Positions 1 to 7,263 of a stretch of 8,697 nucleotides of DNA are shown in pieces. Where the stretch lies: NCBI GenBank assembly GCA_016765435.1, contig JAESPY010000010.1, positions 3,571-12,267 on the forward strand. The letters run 5' to 3'. Below the pieces are notes generated by a model, which was not told the origin of the DNA, ran no database searches, and saw only the letters and a program-made list of their open reading frames with translations. Numbering within the stretch: the first letter of the stretch is position 1; each line of letters begins with the position of its first letter. Source of the stretch: Emcibacter sp. Its GTDB lineage: Bacteria > Pseudomonadota > Alphaproteobacteria > Sphingomonadales > Emcibacteraceae. The position numbers and the translations under genes are program-made.

Positions 1-1211
1 CAGGAGGCTTTCAAGCCAAATGTCTTTCGATCAGAAAGCACGTACCAGAAAGTCACAATCAACAACAGACCAAGGACAATGAAGATTACTTTATTCATAT
101 TGACCCAACCAATAGTTTCCAGCATATATCCTGATGTCAGCGTTGAAATGGCGGTTAATCCATACACTACAAAATCGTTAATACCTTGAACATGCGCTTT
201 CTCTGAAGGGCTATAAGCCCGTTCCAGTAAAGTCGTACCGGCAACAAACATAAAGTTCCAACCCAGCCCCAGAAGCATTAGCGATCCATAAAAATTAATC
301 AGCTCCACTCCCTGTATGGCAAATATCGCTGACATCATAAAACATAGCATGCCAGCAAAAAGAACCTTAATCGAACCAAAACGAACGACCAGAGAACCGC
401 AAAAGAACGCTGGTAGGAACATTGACACCACATGCCATTGTATGACACTGGCCGCTTCGCCGATCTGAAACCCGCAGTATTCTACGATTTGTATCGGTGA
501 TGACGTCATGACGTAGGACATCATAAGATAGGCACCAGCCGCATTGAGGCTAGCGCAAAGGAACACGGGTCTTTTCAGAACTTGTACCAGAGTTGGCTTT
601 ATGGGCGCCTCTCCTTTTGGCTCTTCCTCTGCGGCTTTATGGTCAGGGAATTTTAAGAACAAAAGGACAAATTGTGTCAGAAAACTTAGTATAATCACCA
701 GAATATAGGTTCCGGCATAGGGAATTGGCAGATAGAAGGTTGCCTCGAAAAATTGGGCAGCACTTGGTGCGACGAAAGCAGAAATCAAACCACCCGCCAG
801 AACATAAGACACGGATTGTTTATGTCGGTGCGGTGGTGTGACCTCCATGGCGGTGAAGCGATAAAAGGCGGCAAAGGATTGAAAGACACCGTGGATCATA
901 ACGCCAAAACTAAAAAGAATGAAATTCTCATTGTAAATGCCATAATAAGTCAGAATTCCAGACAATAGCGCGAATAATGCCCCGACCTGAAAGCCTTTTT
1001 TACGACCATATGCTTTCATAAACATGGAGGCCGGATAGGCCGTAAGAGCCGCCGCAACAAGCCCCATGGCCGCAGGTATAGTCGCCATTGAAGTGCTGTC
1101 GGTAAGCATCTTCCCCACCAAAGCTGAATAGGTCACCATGGTAATGGTTGACGTCAGCGCAATGGCCTGACTGATGATAAGAAGCGTGATGTTTCGGCTG
1201 CTGTTTTTCAT
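1..1211 (-). CDS. Major facilitator superfamily (MFS) transporter, 3' end at or beyond the window edge
   Basis: This is a polytopic inner-membrane transporter of unknown substrate. Reading back from the ATG at 1209-1211 gives 403 uninterrupted residues with about 12 hydrophobic segments, starting near residues 7-30 and ending near 374-392. An MFS loop 2-3 motif (GRKKGF, 69-74) and a charged central cytoplasmic loop (about 188-207) split the protein into two six-helix halves. The stretches SYVLAGGLISAFVAP (135-149) and VQGINDFVVYG (341-351) recall a common but uncharacterised proteobacterial MFS group. The last bases visible are TG, so the next base decides between a stop (TGA) and a Trp or Cys; length suggests the gene is almost complete. 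It starts 7 nt after the hydrolase stop, with AGGA about 12 nt upstream of the ATG, so co-transcription is likely. The transport role is secure from topology and motif; substrate and direction cannot be told. Confidence 0.88.
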   Translation of the reverse strand, partial: MKNSSRNITLLIISQAIALTSTITMVTYSALVGKMLTDSTSMATIPAAMGLVAAALTAYPASMFMKAYGRKKGFQVGALFALLSGILTYYGIYNENFILFSFGVMIHGVFQSFAAFYRFTAMEVTPPHRHKQSVSYVLAGGLISAFVAPSAAQFFEATFYLPIPYAGTYILVIILSFLTQFVLLFLKFPDHKAAEEEPKGEAPIKPTLVQVLKRPVFLCASLNAAGAYLMMSYVMTSSPIQIVEYCGFQIGEAASVIQWHVVSMFLPAFFCGSLVVRFGSIKVLFAGMLCFMMSAIFAIQGVELINFYGSLMLLGLGWNFMFVAGTTLLERAYSPSEKAHVQGINDFVVYGLTAISTLTSGYMLETIGWVNMNKVIFIVLGLLLIVTFWYVLSDRKTFGLKAS

Positions 1212-1218
1212 GAAATTA

Positions 1219-1986
1219 TTAAATCCTGATAACCATGCCATCATATGCGGGTTCAATATGTTCAGGTAACGCTTTTTTCAAAGTTTCATAATCCATATCC
1301 CATGTCATATGAGTTAGGATCGCCCGTTTGGGTTTGAATTTTTCAATCCAGCCCAAGGTCTGCTCCAAATGAGAATGGGTCGGATGAGGCTCTGGCCGCA
1401 AAGCATCGACAATCCACAGGTCAAGGTCTTGTAGATAAGCCTCGCTTTCCTTAGGTATCGCATTAAGGTCAGTTGTATAAGCCATTCTATTTAATCGAAA
1501 CCCCAAAGTTATCGAAGGGCCATGCGTGAGATCAAAAGGCTGTATGGCAAGAGAACCAATATTGAATTCATCCTTTTCAATCTCTGTGCTGTTTAGAATG
1601 GCGGGATAGCCTTCTTTGCTTTCGAAAATATAATCAAATCGCTTTTTCAAGACCGATATGGTGCGGGCGTTACTATAAGCTTCAACCCGCCTTTTCATAA
1701 TGTGGGATATGGCCCGCAAGTCATCAATGCCGTGGGTATGATCCGCGTGATCATGCGTATAAAGCACCCCGTCAATATGGGTGATATTAGCATCCAGACA
1801 TTGTTCCCGTAGGTCTGGCGTTGTATCTATCAGAACTTTAGTCTGGCTATCCTCAATAAAAACCGATGATCTTCTTCGTCTATTCTTTGGGTTGTTCGGG
1901 TCACAAACACCCCATTCCCCCCCAATTTTTGGCACCCCGGTAGAGGTTCCACAGCCTAGAATGGTTATCTTTAAAGACTTTGGCAT
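1219..1986 (-). CDS. PhnP-like MBL-fold metal-dependent hydrolase
   Basis: This 255-residue protein has a metallo-beta-lactamase fold. The signature HxHxDH is THDHADH, with H78, H80, D82 and H83; further likely ligands are H155 (DLTHG), D173 (YTTD) and H226 (LTHM), which together would hold a two-metal centre. The N-terminal GCGTSTGVP motif and the C-terminal AYDGMVI are typical of the PhnP-like branch, whose characterised member is a cyclic phosphodiesterase. Unlike E. coli PhnP, the N-terminal region carries only one cysteine after the GCGTS motif (C28), so the structural zinc site of PhnP is probably absent. The ATG at 1986 lies inside the end of tatD, a 16-nt overlap, with AAAGG (1997-2001) 10 nt upstream. 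It ends in tandem stops, TAA TAA. Likely a cytoplasmic phosphodiesterase or nuclease-like enzyme; the true substrate is unknown and the phn pathway itself is not seen here. Confidence 0.9.
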   Translation of the reverse strand: MPKSLKITILGCGTSTGVPKIGGEWGVCDPNNPKNRRRRSSVFIEDSQTKVLIDTTPDLREQCLDANITHIDGVLYTHDHADHTHGIDDLRAISHIMKRRVEAYSNARTISVLKKRFDYIFESKEGYPAILNSTEIEKDEFNIGSLAIQPFDLTHGPSITLGFRLNRMAYTTDLNAIPKESEAYLQDLDLWIVDALRPEPHPTHSHLEQTLGWIEKFKPKRAILTHMTWDMDYETLKKALPEHIEPAYDGMVIRI

Positions 1987-2762
1987 GGCCGTTTAGCCTT
2001 TGAGAAAAGAGTATAAAAATTATCTGTTGTTGTTTTTGCCAACTCCTCATAGGGAATTTTCAGATGGTTTGACAGAAATTCGGCGGTGTATTTGACATAG
2101 GATGGCTCGTTGGGCTTGCCGCGTTTTGGCACTGGCGACAGGTAGGGCGCATCCGTTTCAATCAACAATCTATCCAGAGGAATAATTTTTGTTGTTTCCT
2201 GAAGGTCTTTGGCACTTTTAAAGGTCACAATACCCGATATGGAAATGTAAAACCCCAAATCCAAACTGGCCTCTGCAAAGGCACGGGATGCGGTGAAACA
2301 GTGAATAACGGCGGGATAGGCTCCCTTCCCCATTTCATCGCGCATGATCTCTATACAAAGATCATCTGCATCACGGGCATGGACAATTAACGGCAGTCCA
2401 GTCTCACGGGATGCGGTGATATGCGCGCGGAAATTGGCTTCCTGAAGATCACGGGGGGCATATTCATAAAAGAAATCCAGCCCGGTTTCCCCAATACCAA
2501 TAATTTTCTCATGGCGGGATTTTTCAACAAGCTCTTCGGCCCCTATGCCCGGTTCTTTTTCGGCTTCATGGGGATGACTGCCCACGGTGCCGTATACGTG
2601 ATCATATTTTTTGGCCAAGGCTAGCACATCGTCATATTCACTCAGACGCGCATTAATGGCCAACATGGTTTCGACGCCAGCATTTTTGGCCCGTGCCATA
2701 ACGCCGGACATATCCTCCATCATGGTCCCGTAATTCAGATGGCAATGGCTATCAACAATCAT
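1971..2762 (-). CDS. tatD: TatD family metal-dependent deoxyribonuclease
   Basis: The product is a 263-residue TIM-barrel metal-dependent hydrolase of the TatD/YcfH family, which in characterised members acts as a 3'-5' exonuclease or endonuclease in DNA repair and turnover. The family's metal ligands are all present: H6 and H8 (DSHCHLN), E92 (GIGETGLD), H128 (IVHARD), H154 (VIHCF) and D204 (IETDAPYL). Length is normal for the family. YcfH/TatD paralogues are hard to tell apart, and adjacency to metG fits the YcfH group, so the symbol is a family-level assignment. The ATG at 2760-2762 is chosen because the conserved strand MIVDSHCH begins there and AAGG lies 10 nt upstream. It begins 41 nt after the present metG stop, but the older metG stop (TGA, 2759-2761) overlaps its ATG. 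Its own end overlaps the next gene by 16 nt. Confidence 0.93.
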   Translation of the reverse strand: MIVDSHCHLNYGTMMEDMSGVMARAKNAGVETMLAINARLSEYDDVLALAKKYDHVYGTVGSHPHEAEKEPGIGAEELVEKSRHEKIIGIGETGLDFFYEYAPRDLQEANFRAHITASRETGLPLIVHARDADDLCIEIMRDEMGKGAYPAVIHCFTASRAFAEASLDLGFYISISGIVTFKSAKDLQETTKIIPLDRLLIETDAPYLSPVPKRGKPNEPSYVKYTAEFLSNHLKIPYEELAKTTTDNFYTLFSKAKRPCQSL

Positions 2763-2803
2763 TTGCCATCTGCCTTGATATAACGGGGAAATACGCCTTC
2801 GGG
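2759..2803 (-). other. Detached C-terminal coding tail of metG, behind an in-frame TAA
   Basis: Directly after the metG TAA (2804-2806), the same reading frame continues as PEGVFPRYIKADGK and then TGA (2759-2761). PxGVFPRY is the kind of sequence with which alphaproteobacterial MetRS proteins normally end, preceded by a GTxL motif that is also present here (GTKL just before the stop). With one sense codon in place of TAA, the protein would be 517 residues, the usual family length. The final TGA overlaps the tatD ATG as ATGA, a standard coupled junction, so the old gene boundary is still intact. The frame and sequence are seen directly; the family comparison is from memory; loss by a single substitution (CAA, GAA or AAA to TAA) is inferred. 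A sequencing error or stop readthrough remains possible. Confidence 0.75.
2773..2776 (-). promoter_or_regulatory. Ribosome binding site of tatD
   Basis: AAGG on the minus strand lies 10 nt before the tatD ATG. It sits inside the former metG coding end (Lys-Ala codons), and supports starting tatD at 2762 rather than elsewhere. It probably matters more now than before, since the upstream stop moved away from the tatD start. Confidence 0.5.
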
Positions 2804-4312
2804 TTAATCTAGTTTTGTCCCGGGTGTCAGCCGTCCTGCCGCGCCCAATTGAGCAAACCCCCGTTGGTCGGCATCAATGTTAATCTGGTCCAGAAGCTTT
2901 GAGGAGGAATCTGGCATGATAAAGTTGATGATAATTCCGATCTGGCGCACCACTTCCGCTGTGACATATAATACCGTTCCCATACGCTCTGGATTGGTAT
3001 TTTTCAAAGCCCAGGGCGCTTGCCCGGCGAAATAAACATTACAGTCGGAGACTACTTTCCATATGGCCTCCAATGTCTTGTTTATGCTTTGACGCTCCAT
3101 CAAGTCTCTTATCTGTGGTAGCAGGCTGTCCGCCTGCGCCAGAATTTTTTCATCCTCGGCGGAAAAGTCTCCGACTGCGGGAATCTGTCCGTCACAATTT
3201 TTGAAAATCATACTGAGCGAGCGCTGGGCCAGATTACCAAGGTCATTGGCAAGGTCCGAATTAATGCGGTTAATCATGGCAGTGTGGGAAAAGTCACCAT
3301 CATTGCCAAAGGGAACCTCGCGCATCAGGAAATATCTAACCTGATCAAGGCCAAACTCTTCGATAATTTCAAAAGGATCAATCACATTGCCCAAAGACTT
3401 GGAAATCTTCTGTCCTTCGTTGGTCCACCAGCCATGGGCAAAAACCCGTTTCGGTAGTTCAATTCCGGCGGCCATGAGAAACGCTGGCCAATAAACTGCA
3501 TGGAAACGCACAATATCCTTGCCCACCATATGAATATCCGCAGGCCAGAATTTCTGGAATTTCTCACTATCCATATCGGGATAACCCGCCGCAGTGAGAT
3601 AATTGGTCAGCGCATCAATCCAGACATACATGATATGTTTGTCGTTGCCGGGCACCGGAACGCCCCATGAAAAGCTGGTCCGGGACACAGACAGATCACG
3701 CAAGCCGCCTTCGACAAAACTCTTCACTTCATTTTTGCGGCTTTTGGGCAAGACGGTTTCCGGCAATTCTTCATACCATTTCAGCAATCTGTCTTCCCAT
3801 GCTGATAATTTAAAGAAATAGCTTTCTTCCTCTACCCATTCCACGGGCGCACCCGTCGGGGCCAGTTTTTCACCGTTTTCCCCTTCTGAAAGCTCACTTT
3901 CTGCATAATAGGCCTCATCCCGTACCGAATACCAGCCCGCATATTTATCCAGATAGATATTACCGCTTTCTTCCAGTTTCCGCCATAAAGCCTGACAGGC
4001 AATTTTATGTCTTTCTTCCGTCGTCCGAATAAAATCATCATTGGAGAAATTCATAGCTTTGGCGAGTTCTCGAAAACGCATAGAAACTTCATCACAGAAA
4101 GCCAAAGGGTCCTTGCCTTTTGCGGCGGCGGATTTTTCCACTTTCTGGCCGTGTTCATCGGTTCCGGTCAGGAACATGACATCAAAACCATCCATCCGTT
4201 TGAAACGGGCCATCACATCACAGGCCAGCGTTGTATAGGCATGGCCGATATGGGGAATGTCATTCACGTAATAGATTGGTGTCGTGATGTAAAAGGCGTT
4301 CTTTGCCGTCAT
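2804..4312 (-). CDS. metG: Methionyl-tRNA synthetase, slightly C-terminally truncated
   Basis: This class I cytoplasmic enzyme charges tRNA-Met and initiator tRNA with methionine using ATP. In its 502 residues, the HIGH motif is at 21-24 (preceded by [10 protein letters not shown]) and the KMSKS loop is KISKS at 302-306. [11 protein letters not shown] (48-58) and [12 protein letters not shown] (228-239) are MetRS hallmarks. The connective peptide (about 115-170) has no CxxC pairs, so it is a zinc-free form, as is usual in alphaproteobacteria. The helical anticodon-binding domain covers about 345-480. There is no C-terminal EMAPII-like tRNA-binding domain. It ends GTKLD-TAA, about 15 residues short of the usual end; the missing conserved tail is encoded in frame right after the stop. 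The catalytic and anticodon domains are intact, so activity is likely, but tail loss may affect stability. The ATG at 4312 is 13 nt after the holB stop. Confidence 0.95.
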   Translation of the reverse strand: MTAKNAFYITTPIYYVNDIPHIGHAYTTLACDVMARFKRMDGFDVMFLTGTDEHGQKVEKSAAAKGKDPLAFCDEVSMRFRELAKAMNFSNDDFIRTTEERHKIACQALWRKLEESGNIYLDKYAGWYSVRDEAYYAESELSEGENGEKLAPTGAPVEWVEEESYFFKLSAWEDRLLKWYEELPETVLPKSRKNEVKSFVEGGLRDLSVSRTSFSWGVPVPGNDKHIMYVWIDALTNYLTAAGYPDMDSEKFQKFWPADIHMVGKDIVRFHAVYWPAFLMAAGIELPKRVFAHGWWTNEGQKISKSLGNVIDPFEIIEEFGLDQVRYFLMREVPFGNDGDFSHTAMINRINSDLANDLGNLAQRSLSMIFKNCDGQIPAVGDFSAEDEKILAQADSLLPQIRDLMERQSINKTLEAIWKVVSDCNVYFAGQAPWALKNTNPERMGTVLYVTAEVVRQIGIIINFIMPDSSSKLLDQINIDADQRGFAQLGAAGRLTPGTKLD

Positions 4313-4323
4313 CTGAGAAAATA

Positions 4324-4327
4324 CCCT
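4324..4327 (-). promoter_or_regulatory. Ribosome binding site of metG, overlapping the holB stop
   Basis: AGGG on the minus strand, 11 nt before the metG ATG, shares bases with the TAG stop of holB (TAGGG). A ribosome ending holB would stop on top of this site, which suggests coupled translation. Confidence 0.45.
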
Positions 4328-5420
4328 AAGTTAATTTTTGACTGAGCAGGGTCAGGATATTGAGGATGACCTGTTTGCGATCCAGATTAATCCGACCCAT
4401 TTTACGGGTTATCTTTTCCCACAGGTCGACCCACTGATCAAGTGGTATTCTTTGCCCTAATTGCTCCATAAGCGCTAATTCACCGCTGAGCACTGCTTTT
4501 ACTGGACTTTCTTGATCATTTTCCAGGGCTGCAACGTGGCGGATCATCCGGTTAATGAAGGCGGTCAAAAGCTCACCGAAAAGAACATATTTCTGTTCGA
4601 CTTTTTTATTGCTCAGGCTATCAGCCATTTTATGCGCCAACGGCACATCAAGGTGAGGCAGAGAAGATAGAATTTCCAGAATCTGGATATATAAATCCAG
4701 TCCCTGATTGTCAACCAGACTAATCCCATAGCCTGGACTTCCATCACTTAAAACCGCATAGCCCTCAATTTCATCGGGCGATAGGTCTGGGTAATGTTTT
4801 GTCAGAATATCACAGACAATGTCCAGCCCCAACGGATTGAGCCTTAATTGCCGACAGCGTGAGATAATGGTCGGCAATAATTTTCCCGGTGCATGTGCCA
4901 GCAGAACAAGCAATACATTCTCTGGCGGCTCTTCCAAAACTTTCAAGACCGCATTGGCGGCGTTGCGGTTCATTTCGTCGGCGCTATCAATAATGGCAAT
5001 GCGCCAACCGCCTTCCAGTGATGTTCGGGCAAAGAAATTTTGTAACTTTCGTACGTCATCAACGACGATCTCGGCTTTCATTTTTCCGGTTTTTTCATTT
5101 ATCTGCCGTTCAATGATGACAAGATCCCCGTGACTGCCCGCTGTCATAAGCATATTAGCTTGAGATGCAGGGTCCGTATCCAGTGATATGGCTGGGGTCT
5201 TTTCGAGAGGCTCTCCAAATAAACCGGGCGCGGTATCATTGCCGGGCGGGTTATTCAGCAAAAACCGCGCCATTTTATGGGCTAGAGAAGCCTTACCAAT
5301 ACCGCGCGGCCCTGTGATAAGCCAAGCATGGTGCAGCCTGTTTGAATTATAGGCCTCCAGAAACAACTGTTCGGCATTTTCATGGCCCCTCAGGGCTAAT
5401 TCCTGTATATTCTCTGTCAT
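4326..5420 (-). CDS. holB: DNA polymerase III subunit delta-prime
   Basis: The product is the delta-prime subunit of the clamp loader, which works with DnaX and delta to open and load the beta clamp at replication forks. The 364-residue protein starts with the AAA+ region: a P-loop-like GPRGIGKAS (37-45) in which Ala44 replaces the Ser/Thr that contacts the magnesium-nucleotide, a Walker B-like strand [11 protein letters not shown] (141-151), and the SRC motif (188-190) that serves as the arginine finger to a neighbouring DnaX subunit. LEEPPENV (162-169) is typical of clamp loader subunits. A degenerate P-loop is normal for delta-prime, which does not need to hydrolyse ATP itself. Residues from about 200 onward form lid and collar helices. 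A longer reading frame begins at 5507, but the conserved part starts at [14 protein letters not shown], and this ATG overlaps the tmk TGA as ATGA, so 5420 is preferred. It directly follows tmk, as is common in bacteria. Confidence 0.93.
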   Translation of the reverse strand: MTENIQELALRGHENAEQLFLEAYNSNRLHHAWLITGPRGIGKASLAHKMARFLLNNPPGNDTAPGLFGEPLEKTPAISLDTDPASQANMLMTAGSHGDLVIIERQINEKTGKMKAEIVVDDVRKLQNFFARTSLEGGWRIAIIDSADEMNRNAANAVLKVLEEPPENVLLVLLAHAPGKLLPTIISRCRQLRLNPLGLDIVCDILTKHYPDLSPDEIEGYAVLSDGSPGYGISLVDNQGLDLYIQILEILSSLPHLDVPLAHKMADSLSNKKVEQKYVLFGELLTAFINRMIRHVAALENDQESPVKAVLSGELALMEQLGQRIPLDQWVDLWEKITRKMGRINLDRKQVILNILTLLSQKLT

Positions 5421-6085
5421 AGGCCCAAACCAAAGATTGCGGACACCTGTTGCGAGATTTGCGTGGCTACATCGCCAATGGTTCCTCCGCCTGTTATCAC
5501 ATGGCACCGCTCAGGATTTTTATCCGCAATATCCAGAAAAGCCTGACGGAGCCGCGCATGAGACTCTCCCTGCATCTTTTCATAGCGATCTTCTCGCTGT
5601 TCTTCGGACAGGGCAGCCTCCCGCGCGGTTGCACGGCTCAAACCCACTGCGGGGTCCGTATCGAGTATTAGAGTAAGGTCAGGCCAGAAATTATTTGTTG
5701 CCAATTGGTGAATTTGTTGAACGACAGCCCTATCCACCCCCTGCCCGGCTCCCTGATAGGCGAAAGTTGAATCGGCGTAACGGTCTGAAATGACCCATTT
5801 TCCTTGCGCCAAAGCGGGTAAAACTGTCCGTTCCAGATGATCCACACGTGCGGCATAAAACAAAAGAATCTCTGTCATGGGGACCCATTTGTCCGGTTCT
5901 CCCGTGACAAGAAGTTGGCGGATTTCTTCGGCTCCTGGCGCACCGCCCGGTTCCCGGGTCAGGACAACATCAATGCCCATACCACTCAAATGATCCCGCA
6001 ACAGATTTACCTGTGTCGATTTTCCCGCGCCCTCACCGCCTTCAAAGGAAATAAATTTTCCGCGAGACAAAGTATTTTTATTCAC
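5417..6085 (-). CDS. tmk: Thymidylate kinase (GTG start)
   Basis: This cytoplasmic enzyme phosphorylates dTMP to dTDP, the committed step toward dTTP. The 222-residue protein carries the P-loop GGEGAGKST (16-24), TREPGG (43-48), the DRY-type motif ISDRYADSTFAYQG (99-112), which binds the nucleotide monophosphate, and an Arg-rich LID (about 151-169, with R151, R155, R164, R167). The P-loop lacks a catalytic Arg while the LID has several, which fits the type II (E. coli-like) enzymes. The start codon is GTG (6083-6085): no ATG lies between the in-frame stop a few codons upstream and the conserved GKFISFEGGEG, so GTG is effectively forced. The gene overlaps the end of the carboxypeptidase gene by 8 nt and ends with a 4-nt ATGA overlap with holB. 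Both junctions point to translational coupling, and supply of dTTP together with the clamp loader makes functional sense. Confidence 0.95.
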   Translation of the reverse strand: MNKNTLSRGKFISFEGGEGAGKSTQVNLLRDHLSGMGIDVVLTREPGGAPGAEEIRQLLVTGEPDKWVPMTEILLFYAARVDHLERTVLPALAQGKWVISDRYADSTFAYQGAGQGVDRAVVQQIHQLATNNFWPDLTLILDTDPAVGLSRATAREAALSEEQREDRYEKMQGESHARLRQAFLDIADKNPERCHVITGGGTIGDVATQISQQVSAIFGLGL

Positions 6086-7238
6086 TGCCCGCAGACCCCA
6101 TTAACAGGTAATTAAAGGCCGCTTTCAGGCGGCTGACACCACCAAGTTTGGAGACATCAGCCCCAGCCACCAAGGGAATTTGTACGGTTTTCATGTCTCT
6201 GGCGGAAATTTCAAGGGTTGCGATGGGCTGGCCCTTGACGATCGGGGCTGGTATTGGCCCTGTATAAATGATTTTAGCTTTCATTTTCCGGCGGTCCTGA
6301 CGGCTCAGAGAAAGAATGACATCTTCCTCAATCACCAAAGGCACCTTGGCCTTCATCCCCAGCCATACATTTGCTGAATCAACGGTGTCTCCGGCTTTGA
6401 ACAGGGGATAGACGCTGAAATTGCGGAAACCGTAATTTAACAGTCTTTCTGCTTCCCGAGCGCGAGCGCGGTTGCTTTTAAGGCCATTGAGGACCAGAAC
6501 CAGACGGCGACCATCCTGAATAGCCGAAGCCGCAAGACCATAGCCCCCGTCCTCCGTATGTCCGGTTTTCAAGCCATCTGCGGATGGCATGCTATAGAGG
6601 ATTGGATTGCGATTGGTTTGTGAAATATCATTATAGGTAAATTTCTTTTGCTTGAACATGGCATAATATTGAGGGAATTCAGTGACCAGCTTTTGTGACA
6701 AGGTTGCAAGATCTCGGGCCGACATATAATGCGCGGAGTCCGGCCAGCCATTGACATTGGCGAAATGAGAATCTTTCATACCCAGTTCTGCGGCTTTTTC
6801 GTTGCTCCATTCCACAAAAACTTCTTCGGAGCCGGCGATTCCTTCGGCCAAAACGGCACAGGCATCATTGCCCGATTGAACAATCACACCAAGAAGCAAA
6901 TCTCGAACAGTCACTTTCTGGCGGGCTTTCAGGAACATGGTTGATCCCTGCAACCGCCATTTACGCCATATGCCATCACTGACTTTAAACTCATCATCCA
7001 GCAAGATATTTCCATCCCGCAGTCTTTCAAACGTTAGGTAGACGGTCATTAGTTTGCTCATGGAGGACGGCGGCATTCTCACATCGGGGTCATGCTCGAA
7101 CAATACGGCCCCGGTGGCCCCCTCTACTAATATGGCGTGTTTCGCCTGTGTTTTGATCTCTGCGGCTTGTACTGTCATCAGACTAAGGCTGATTGCGGCA
7201 GTACCAATAATGCTTTTCAGTAATTTATTTCTCATCAT
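6078..7238 (-). CDS. dacC: D-alanyl-D-alanine carboxypeptidase (PBP5/6 type)
   Basis: This periplasmic low-molecular-weight penicillin-binding protein removes the terminal D-Ala from peptidoglycan stem pentapeptides, limiting cross-linking. The 386-residue form starts with a signal peptide (positive RNKLLK, hydrophobic core, probable cleavage at VQA/AE after residue 25). All three catalytic motifs are present: SxxK as SMSK (59-62, nucleophile S59), SGN (122-124) and KTG (224-226). A beta-rich PBP5-type C-terminal domain follows (about 285-370), and the last residues could form a short amphipathic membrane anchor. A longer frame opens at 7319, but it overlaps rlpA by 56 nt and puts 27 residues ahead of the signal peptide, so the ATG at 7238 (or the adjacent one at 7235) is chosen; no strong Shine-Dalgarno is seen before it. 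It lies 25 nt after rlpA. The symbol among dacA/C/D is a guess; the enzyme class is firm. Confidence 0.92.
   Translation of the reverse strand: MMRNKLLKSIIGTAAISLSLMTVQAAEIKTQAKHAILVEGATGAVLFEHDPDVRMPPSSMSKLMTVYLTFERLRDGNILLDDEFKVSDGIWRKWRLQGSTMFLKARQKVTVRDLLLGVIVQSGNDACAVLAEGIAGSEEVFVEWSNEKAAELGMKDSHFANVNGWPDSAHYMSARDLATLSQKLVTEFPQYYAMFKQKKFTYNDISQTNRNPILYSMPSADGLKTGHTEDGGYGLAASAIQDGRRLVLVLNGLKSNRARAREAERLLNYGFRNFSVYPLFKAGDTVDSANVWLGMKAKVPLVIEEDVILSLSRQDRRKMKAKIIYTGPIPAPIVKGQPIATLEISARDMKTVQIPLVAGADVSKLGGVSRLKAAFNYLLMGSAGSE
6096..6099 (-). promoter_or_regulatory. Probable ribosome binding site for the GTG start of tmk
   Basis: GGGG on the minus strand lies 10 nt before the GTG at 6085, within the last codons of the carboxypeptidase gene. 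It is a modest match to anti-Shine-Dalgarno but supports the GTG, which has no ATG competitor. Confidence 0.4.
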
Positions 7239-7263
7239 GTATTTTTCTGATCTGAATGAAGTT

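Noticed and set aside
500..509. Perfect 10-bp palindrome ATGACGTCAT
   Set aside because: It lies inside the coding frame of the transporter and has no partner site; a chance palindrome is the simpler reading.
753..968. Plus-strand open frame of 71 codons in the leftmost kilobase
   Set aside because: Antisense to the transporter, whose minus-strand frame is open from 1211 to 1 with good transmembrane pattern.
2796..2803. Short CC-TTCG-GG inverted repeat after the metG stop
   Set aside because: The stem is only 2 bp with no following T-run on the transcribed strand, and the bases are explained as old metG codons, so it is not a terminator.
4007..4345. Plus-strand open frame of 112 codons opposite metG
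   Set aside because: Antisense to the HIGH-motif region of a well-supported gene; no domain or ribosome binding site stands out.
5421..5507. N-terminal extension of holB
   Set aside because: The extra 29 residues lie within tmk in another frame, are Arg-rich without similarity to delta-prime, and the ATGA overlap gives a better start at 5420.
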